NCBI RefSeq assembly: GCF_012371325.1
Contig: NZ_JAAZQX010000020.1
Coordinates: 1 to 51,169 of the forward strand
Length of the DNA stretch: 51,169 bases
DNA from: Acinetobacter sp. A2
GTDB taxonomy: Bacteria > Pseudomonadota > Gammaproteobacteria > Pseudomonadales > Moraxellaceae
Direction of reading: 5' to 3'
Numbering within the stretch: position 1 is the stretch's first letter; every line of letters begins with the position of its first letter. Shown here in pieces: positions 46,576-51,169 of the stretch. Position numbers and translations under genes: made by a program. Below the pieces are notes generated by a model. It did no database searches and was not told the DNA's origin. It saw nothing but the letters and a program-made list of their open reading frames with translations.

Positions 46576-46597
46576 TGCTTAATGCTATCATAAAGCA
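46576..46597 (+). promoter_or_regulatory. Near-palindromic operator candidate
   Basis: TGCTTAATG and CATAAAGCA are inverted 9-base arms with one mismatch around CTAT. They lie 34-55 bases before the ATG of the first DUF442 gene, in the divergent region shared with the hydrolase gene. This is the position of an operator over a promoter. No regulator gene is next to it. Confidence 0.4.
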
Positions 46598-46630
46598 TAT
46601 TGTCATGAATAAAATGATGGAGTGTTTCCC

Positions 46631-46966
46631 ATGTCTGAACAAGTCGGTTTTGCAGGTCAAATTGGTCCTGAGCATGTAACTCAGGTACTTGAGAAAGGTT
46701 TTAAGTCAATTATTAATAACCGCCCAGATATGGAAGGTGGTCCTGAACAGCCCACTAGTGCACAAATTGAAGAAGCGGCACGTGCTGCAGGTTTAGATTA
46801 TGTTTATCAACCTGTGGTATCAGGTCAGATTACCGAGTTAGATGTTCGTGCATTTGCCAATCACTATAATGAATTACCAAAACCTGTGTTGATGTTTTGT
46901 CGTACAGGTAACCGCTCAAATAACTTATTCCAATTAGCTAAACAAATGGATTTGTTGGATGACTAA
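46631..46966 (+). CDS. DUF442/TIGR01244-family sulfurtransferase or phosphatase
   Basis: A 111-residue cytoplasmic protein with the fold of tyrosine phosphatases, as in the N-terminal domain of Blh. The phosphate- or sulfur-binding loop is CRTGNRS (Cys90, Arg95), after YNELPKPVLMF. The INNRPDMEGGPEQ segment is typical. In relatives it acts as a persulfide transferase rather than a true phosphatase; which holds here is open. The ATG has GGAG eight bases before it. Its end overlaps the start of an exported paralogue by 8 bases. Confidence 0.88.
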   Translation: MSEQVGFAGQIGPEHVTQVLEKGFKSIINNRPDMEGGPEQPTSAQIEEAARAAGLDYVYQPVVSGQITELDVRAFANHYNELPKPVLMFCRTGNRSNNLFQLAKQMDLLDD

Positions 46967-47378
46967 ACACATCCTCAAACATGTGTTTTGCTGTATTCTG
47001 ATCTGCAGCAGTATCTCGCTGAGTTATGCGAACAATACACAGATGCTAACAAACAAAGTCAGCGTTGCAGGTCAGATGAATACTGCTAAGTTTTCACAAT
47101 TGATGCGGCAGGGTTTTAAATCGGTGATTGTGAACCGCCCTGATCAAGAGATTGGCAATGCGGTCAAAGTCAGCGAATTACGCAATATTGCAGAAAAATC
47201 TCAGGTCAGCGTGATTTATCAACCCGTTAGTAGCGGTAAAATTTCTCAAACAGATATTCTTGAATTTGCCAAATATTATAATGAGCTTCCAAAACCTATT
47301 CTGATGATTTGTCGTAGTGGTGCTCGTTCTAGTGCTTTATTTCATCAAGCAAAATCTCAAGGTTTGTTGCATGAATAA
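46959..47378 (+). CDS. Exported paralogue of the DUF442 protein
   Basis: A 139-residue protein with a clear signal peptide (about residues 1-24, Cys-rich hydrophobic core, ending SYA). The same domain as its neighbour follows: VIVNRPDQE, VSVIYQPVSSG, YYNELPKPILMICRSGARS with Cys118 and Arg123. The shared strings show it is a tandem duplicate that has been sent to the periplasm. It overlaps the gene before it by 8 bases and the small lipoprotein gene after it by 8 bases, so the three are one translational unit. Confidence 0.85.
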   Translation: MTKHILKHVFCCILICSSISLSYANNTQMLTNKVSVAGQMNTAKFSQLMRQGFKSVIVNRPDQEIGNAVKVSELRNIAEKSQVSVIYQPVSSGKISQTDILEFAKYYNELPKPILMICRSGARSSALFHQAKSQGLLHE

Positions 47379-47475
47379 AATTTTATTGGTGGTGATGTGT
47401 GTCTTGGCGCTGAGTGCTTGTAGTTCTATGCAAATCCGCCCGACGGTGGGTGTGAGTGTGGGGACTTCGCTTTAA
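47371..47475 (+). CDS. 34-residue lipoprotein
   Basis: A very short gene: a lysine, a hydrophobic stretch and a lipobox LSAC (Cys17), then a mature peptide of only 18 residues (CSSMQIRPTVGVSVGTSL). AAGG lies eight bases before the ATG, and the start overlaps the preceding stop by 8 bases. The clean lipoprotein signal, ribosome site and terminator just after it make it likely to be real. Its function is unknown; the mature part is too short to fold alone. Confidence 0.75.
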   Translation: MNKILLVVMCVLALSACSSMQIRPTVGVSVGTSL

Positions 47476-47497
47476 TTTTTAAATTAAAATCCTCATA

Positions 47498-47527
47498 AAA
47501 AAACAGCGCCGAAGCGCTGTTTTTGTT
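47498..47527. terminator. Bidirectional terminator
   Basis: The arms AAAACAGCGC (47500-47509) and GCGCTGTTTT (47514-47523) enclose a CGAA tetraloop and are flanked by As and Ts. It closes the DUF442-lipoprotein unit (+) and the Ig-like lipoprotein gene (-). Confidence 0.92.
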
Positions 47528-47540
47528 ATCTTAATTACTT

Positions 47541-49418
47541 TTATGGTAGTAATCCTGCGAAGGGATCGTTTAAAGCACAATTCTGCCCATAAGGACTTTC
47601 ATCAAATGGTTGACCTGCTTCAGAATCAAAATCCTCTTTTAATAATCCTAATCCGTACACTAAACTTGAATTCAAATCTTTAGTACTAACACTTGTCTTC
47701 GCTTTAAACTCTACAGTTTGCCACCCAGCATACTGTCTCAAATACTGAACACTAAAATTAAACTTACCAGTTGAATCTGTTGTATAGGTAAAAGTAGGAC
47801 TCACATTGCCTTGAGGATCAACAAATCCTGTAGCTAATTGAACGTTTGATTTATCAACAATCTCACAATATGATTGAACACGAGATGGTAATACTAAACT
47901 CTCAATGCTCTTAATCGCATCAGCTATTGTTTGAGTTTGATTTTTTAAATCATTTACAATATTAGTCTGTTGATTAATTCGTTGTTGCTTTTCAGCTGTT
48001 GCTGATGCAATTGCAGTCGTTAACTTAACTCTTAACCCTTCAAGCCTTAAATTTAGCTGTGCAATTTCTCCATTAATTGAAATAATTTCAGCTTGATACT
48101 GTTGAATAGATGGCTCATTTTTTCTATTTTGGGCTAATTCTAAATTAGTCTGTGCTTTCGCTAATAATGAACGCTGATCGCGTATTTGCTGTTCTACAGT
48201 TGCAATCTCATTTTGAAGTCTAGTTATTTCAGCTGATTGTACAGGTTCACCTTGAATTGAAGCCAACAAACTTTCTTGCTGCCTTAAATTGCTATTTTGA
48301 GTATTTAAATTAGCACGAAGAGGATTTAAACGAATATTGCGCGTACCGTCTAATTGTGCTTTTGTTTGGAAGTAGCCGCGACCAGCACGTAATAAATCAA
48401 TGCTCATCGTTACACGATAATTAGGTAATGGCTTTCCATCTATATCAACAACATGCGCAGACAGAGCTTCTCTATAATATAAAGCATCAGCAGTCTTCGC
48501 AAGCTCACCAGACTTACCAAAAGTAATATTGCCTATAGGTTGTTCGATTACACCTTTTGATACATTGATCTTAATAGATTGTTTGCTTACAACCTGATTA
48601 CCATCAACAATTTTAGCATCTAAAGTAATACCTGAATCTATAATATTACTAACTAGCGAATCAGGAACTGTAGGCAAAGTAATATTGTATTTAATGTTAC
48701 CATTAGAATCTGTTATACCGACTGAACTTCCATTTATTGTTACTTTATTAGTTTTTGTATCTACTATTGATAATGTAACTTCTCTACCAGAAACTCCCCC
48801 ACCATTTTCATCAATTGCTTTAACCGTAACAATTGCATTATCTCCCGTTACAACGAGTGTCGGTTTATTTACAGCAATATCTAAGTGGTATTGCGCTATA
48901 TTTGAAGACTGTACGGAATCAACTACTTCCAAAATTCTTGTTTGTGAGGTTAATTTTCCAGCTGCATCCTTATAGATTGCATTCAAACGAATACCATCCC
49001 TAAGTAATTCAGATATATTTTTTACATTTGAAGGTGTTAATCTGATTGTAAAAATAGCATTACCATTTTCATCAGATTTAACATTTGAACTTCCTTCAAT
49101 AGTAACCCCATTATTTATAGTATCTTCAACCGCTAGGACAACAGACTCGCCAGAAACACCACCGCCATTAACATCAGCTAATTTCACAGTAATAACTGCC
49201 GTATCTCCTGTTACAACCAATTGAGGTTTTGAAGCATTAATTATTAAATGGTAATTAGTCTCAACAGCATTAGAACCACCATTATTAATGCTCCCCCCAC
49301 TTTCTGTGGATGAAGATCCATTATTATAATAACCATCACTTCCACCGCCACCACAGCCAGCCAATAAAACTGCTAAAGCTACAGCCGAAAACTTCAAACT
49401 AATTTCTTTCTTTTTCAT
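47541..49418 (-). CDS. Lipoprotein with Ig-like repeats and an inserted coiled coil
   Basis: A 625-residue protein of unknown function. The signal peptide ends LLAGC (lipidated Cys22), followed by a Gly/Ser/Asn linker to about residue 54. Two tandem invasin-type (Big_1-like) repeats, about 55-165 and 177-286, share the pattern LVVTGD-AxxTVK-NGGGVSG. A third beta domain starts about 297. After a strand ending AGRGYFQTKAQL, a coiled coil of about 140 residues (366-508), rich in Gln, Leu and Glu, is inserted before the domain resumes near 515. Only two other cysteines occur (518, 614). The ATG at 49418 has GGGGAA upstream; a TTG five codons earlier is not used. The DNA looks AT-richer than its neighbours. 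Confidence 0.8.
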   Translation of the reverse strand: MKKKEISLKFSAVALAVLLAGCGGGGSDGYYNNGSSSTESGGSINNGGSNAVETNYHLIINASKPQLVVTGDTAVITVKLADVNGGGVSGESVVLAVEDTINNGVTIEGSSNVKSDENGNAIFTIRLTPSNVKNISELLRDGIRLNAIYKDAAGKLTSQTRILEVVDSVQSSNIAQYHLDIAVNKPTLVVTGDNAIVTVKAIDENGGGVSGREVTLSIVDTKTNKVTINGSSVGITDSNGNIKYNITLPTVPDSLVSNIIDSGITLDAKIVDGNQVVSKQSIKINVSKGVIEQPIGNITFGKSGELAKTADALYYREALSAHVVDIDGKPLPNYRVTMSIDLLRAGRGYFQTKAQLDGTRNIRLNPLRANLNTQNSNLRQQESLLASIQGEPVQSAEITRLQNEIATVEQQIRDQRSLLAKAQTNLELAQNRKNEPSIQQYQAEIISINGEIAQLNLRLEGLRVKLTTAIASATAEKQQRINQQTNIVNDLKNQTQTIADAIKSIESLVLPSRVQSYCEIVDKSNVQLATGFVDPQGNVSPTFTYTTDSTGKFNFSVQYLRQYAGWQTVEFKAKTSVSTKDLNSSLVYGLGLLKEDFDSEAGQPFDESPYGQNCALNDPFAGLLP

Positions 49419-49578
49419 TGAGTTATTCCCCAAATCCCTCTAAAACTACGAGTTAATCAAACATCTAATTAATATTGTCAGATATGTAACCATAGTTACT
49501 GCTTTATGTAAATAAAAGCATGATAAATGTTTTGCTTATGTTAGCCTAAATTTATTTATTACGTGAAGTAGTCAACAA

Positions 49579-50961
49579 ATGTACGACCTCATTATCATTG
49601 GTGCAGGCACCGCAGGCATTAGCGCCTACAAAGAAGCAATTAAACACACCCAAAACTTACTCATCATCAATCACGGTCCATGGGACACCACCTGTGCCCG
49701 TGTTGGTTGTATGCCTAGTAAAGTCCTCATCTCTAGTGCCAATCGCATGCACGACATTCAACATGCACAAGAAGTTGCACTTACTGTAGATGCAAAAATT
49801 GATACATCACAAATCATGTCACACGTACATCAATTACGTGATCGCTTTACCGCAGCAACACAGAAAGATGTAGATCGCTGGGAAGCATCACACAAAATTT
49901 CTGGCTTTGCGACATTCGTAGATGCCCATACCATTCAAGTCAATGGACAACGATATCAAGCAAAATCCTTTATTATAGCTGTGGGTTCTACCCCTGCTTA
50001 TGACCAATCATGGAAACAAGCTTTGGGTGAGCACTTAATCACATCAGACCAAATTTTTGAATTGGAAACATTACCTCAGACTTTGGCAGTTATTGGTAGC
50101 GGTGTGATTGCAATTGAATTAGCTCAGGCCATGCAGCGCTTAGGAGTAAATACCACTATTTTTGCACGTAGTCGCAAAGTAGGGTCTCTCAGTAGTCCTG
50201 AACTACAAAAAATTGCCCAAGATACCCTCAACAAAGAATTGAACATTAAATTTGAAACCTTGCCAACCCAACTTAAAAAAACAGCGCAAGGTGTGCAAAT
50301 TGAATATCAAGAAAATGGACAAACACAAAACTTAACTGCCGATTACGTACTGGTTGCTACAGGTAGACGTAGCTATTTAGATCAACTTCAACTCGAAAAT
50401 ATAGATCAGAGCTTTAATAACTCAAAACACCTCCCAATTGATGCCTACACCAAACAACTTGGGCAACATGCTATTTTTGTAGTCGGTGATGCCCATACAA
50501 ATACACCAATTCAGCACGAAGCTGCACATGAAGGCCGTGAAGCTGTTCACAATTGTCTGAATTATCCAAACCTAATAAATTTAAAAACACTAACACCAAT
50601 CGGAATTGTGTTTAGCTCACCTGAAATGGCAACTGTAGGACAAAGCTACAAACAGCTAAAAGATCAGAATATTGCATTCACAACAGGTTTTGTTTCTTAT
50701 GAAAAACAAGGTCGTGCTTTAGTTTTAGGTAAAAATAAAGGTGGTATTGAAGTCTATATTGATTCAAGTAACCATAAACTCTTAGGTGCAGAACTGTTTG
50801 TCGGAGCAGCAGAACACATGGCGCATTTACTTGCATGGATGATTGATGAGGAACTTTCACTTGAAGATATTTTAGATAAGCCGTTCTACCATCCAACCCT
50901 AGAGGAAGGGCTAAGAACTGCATTTAAACATGCACGCAGACAACTACGAAAAGCCAATTAA
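49579..50961 (+). CDS. Dihydrolipoamide dehydrogenase-like flavoprotein disulfide reductase
   Basis: A 460-residue class I pyridine nucleotide-disulfide oxidoreductase. The FAD motif is IIGAGTAGISA at residue 7 on. The redox disulfide is Cys39-Cys44 in TCARVGCMPSK, where most Lpd enzymes have GGTCLNxGCIPSK. The NAD motif is VIGSGVIAIELAQAM, and FVVGDA closes the FAD site. The C-terminal catalytic His-Glu pair is in YHPTLEEGLRTA. There is no lipoyl domain and no adjacent E1/E2 gene. It stands alone between an Ig-like lipoprotein and an rRNA operon, so its partner is unknown. Confidence 0.85.
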   Translation: MYDLIIIGAGTAGISAYKEAIKHTQNLLIINHGPWDTTCARVGCMPSKVLISSANRMHDIQHAQEVALTVDAKIDTSQIMSHVHQLRDRFTAATQKDVDRWEASHKISGFATFVDAHTIQVNGQRYQAKSFIIAVGSTPAYDQSWKQALGEHLITSDQIFELETLPQTLAVIGSGVIAIELAQAMQRLGVNTTIFARSRKVGSLSSPELQKIAQDTLNKELNIKFETLPTQLKKTAQGVQIEYQENGQTQNLTADYVLVATGRRSYLDQLQLENIDQSFNNSKHLPIDAYTKQLGQHAIFVVGDAHTNTPIQHEAAHEGREAVHNCLNYPNLINLKTLTPIGIVFSSPEMATVGQSYKQLKDQNIAFTTGFVSYEKQGRALVLGKNKGGIEVYIDSSNHKLLGAELFVGAAEHMAHLLAWMIDEELSLEDILDKPFYHPTLEEGLRTAFKHARRQLRKAN

Positions 50962-51070
50962 AGTTCTCAAATAAAATCGAATATTTACCTTTAAAACCAT
51001 CCATTGATGTTTTTTGGTGTTCTTTATTTTTAATATTCTTTTATTTCATATTTTTATTTTAATTCAAGCA

Positions 51071-51105
51071 TAAAAAAACACCCTCAACGATTGTTGAGGG
51101 TGTTT
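51071..51105 (-). terminator. Terminator of the rRNA operon
   Basis: The arms AAACACCCTCAAC (51076-51088) and GTTGAGGGTGTTT (51093-51105) pair over 13 bases around GATT. On the minus strand a T run follows. It lies just after the 5S rRNA end. Confidence 0.92.
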
Positions 51106-51114
51106 AGAATAATG

Positions 51115-51169
51115 AGCTGGCGATGACTTACTCTCACATGGGTAACCCCACACTACCATCAGCGCGAAG
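51115..51169 (-). rRNA. rrf: 5S ribosomal RNA, 3' part (cut by the window edge)
   Basis: The minus strand reads the last half of a bacterial 5S rRNA, including GCGCTGATGGTAGTGTGGGG, the CCCATGTGAGAGTA helix and an end near CGCCAGC. Only about 55 bases are inside the window, so the gene continues to the right. The exact 3' end, near 51115, is uncertain by a few bases. An rrn operon on the minus strand should lie beyond the edge. Confidence 0.9.

Noticed and set aside
34473..47378. The four rhodanese/DUF442 genes (two single rhodaneses and two DUF442 proteins) as one dispersed sulfur system
   Set aside because: They lie in separate units with different neighbours; only the adjacent DUF442 pair has evidence for joint function.
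1..51169. CRISPR arrays, insertion sequences, prophage genes and tRNA genes
   Set aside because: No regularly spaced repeats, transposase or integrase motifs, or tRNA cloverleaf sequences were seen in the gaps between genes.

Overview
The window looks like chromosome from an Acinetobacter-type gammaproteobacterium (Moraxellaceae). This rests on its AT-rich coding sequence, the order of the housekeeping clusters (pcnB-folK-panB-panC-rapZ; rlmN-pilF-rodZ-ispG-hisS-yfgM-bamB-der; rsgA next to orn; yciB-yciI-mnmC), a short spore-coat-U type chaperone-usher pilus cluster, and a 5S rRNA end. The species cannot be told by eye. Most genes are conserved and packed into operons. No insertion sequence, prophage, tRNA or CRISPR array was seen.

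Region by region. 1-2950 (+): an AraC-type regulator whose reading frame is cut by an in-frame TGA near the left edge, then an acyl-CoA synthetase. 3012-8340 (-): a tight operon pcnB-folK-panB-panC-rapZ-ptsO-darP, linking RNA polyadenylation, folate and pantothenate synthesis, small-RNA control and the nitrogen PTS. 8470-9681 (-): mazG and a ComEA-like protein. 9790-10563 (+): a short-chain dehydrogenase. 10648-19441 (-): the rlmN-to-der cluster, with a terminator separating der from bamB. 19580-22693 (-): ndk, iscX, and a glycosyltransferase/PAP2 phosphatase pair.

22914-27027 (-): a four-gene chaperone-usher pilus operon (pilin, chaperone, usher, second coat-U protein). It has a terminator-type hairpin between pilin and chaperone, and a leader region where two hairpins compete for the same bases. 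27028-27777 is the largest gene-free stretch. 27778-33197 (-): glnE-ilvE, fabI and orn. 33320-35663 (+): rsgA, then rhodanese-grxC-secB. 35744-37018 (-): coaBC. 37132-38807 (+): radC and a bestrophin, followed by an imperfect palindromic repeat that abuts the end of rnm.

39786-43150 (+): yciB-yciI-coiled-coil membrane protein-mnmC. 43232-46515: a rhodanese (-), yajQ and a hotdog-fold protein (+), then hydrolase-trxC-yciA (-). 46631-47475 (+): an overlapping trio of a cytoplasmic DUF442 protein, an exported DUF442 paralogue and a 34-residue lipoprotein. 47541-49418 (-): a lipoprotein with Ig-like repeats interrupted by a long coiled coil. 49579-50961 (+): an orphan dihydrolipoamide-dehydrogenase-like flavoprotein. 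The window ends in the 3' part of a 5S rRNA gene (-) with its terminator.

The parts most worth a second look are the pilus leader and its unusual pilin, the DUF442 trio, the Ig/coiled-coil lipoprotein, and the interrupted AraC regulator. Start sites were moved from the longest frame where a ribosome binding site, gene overlap or family alignment supported it. All calls come from reading the sequence; no database search was run.
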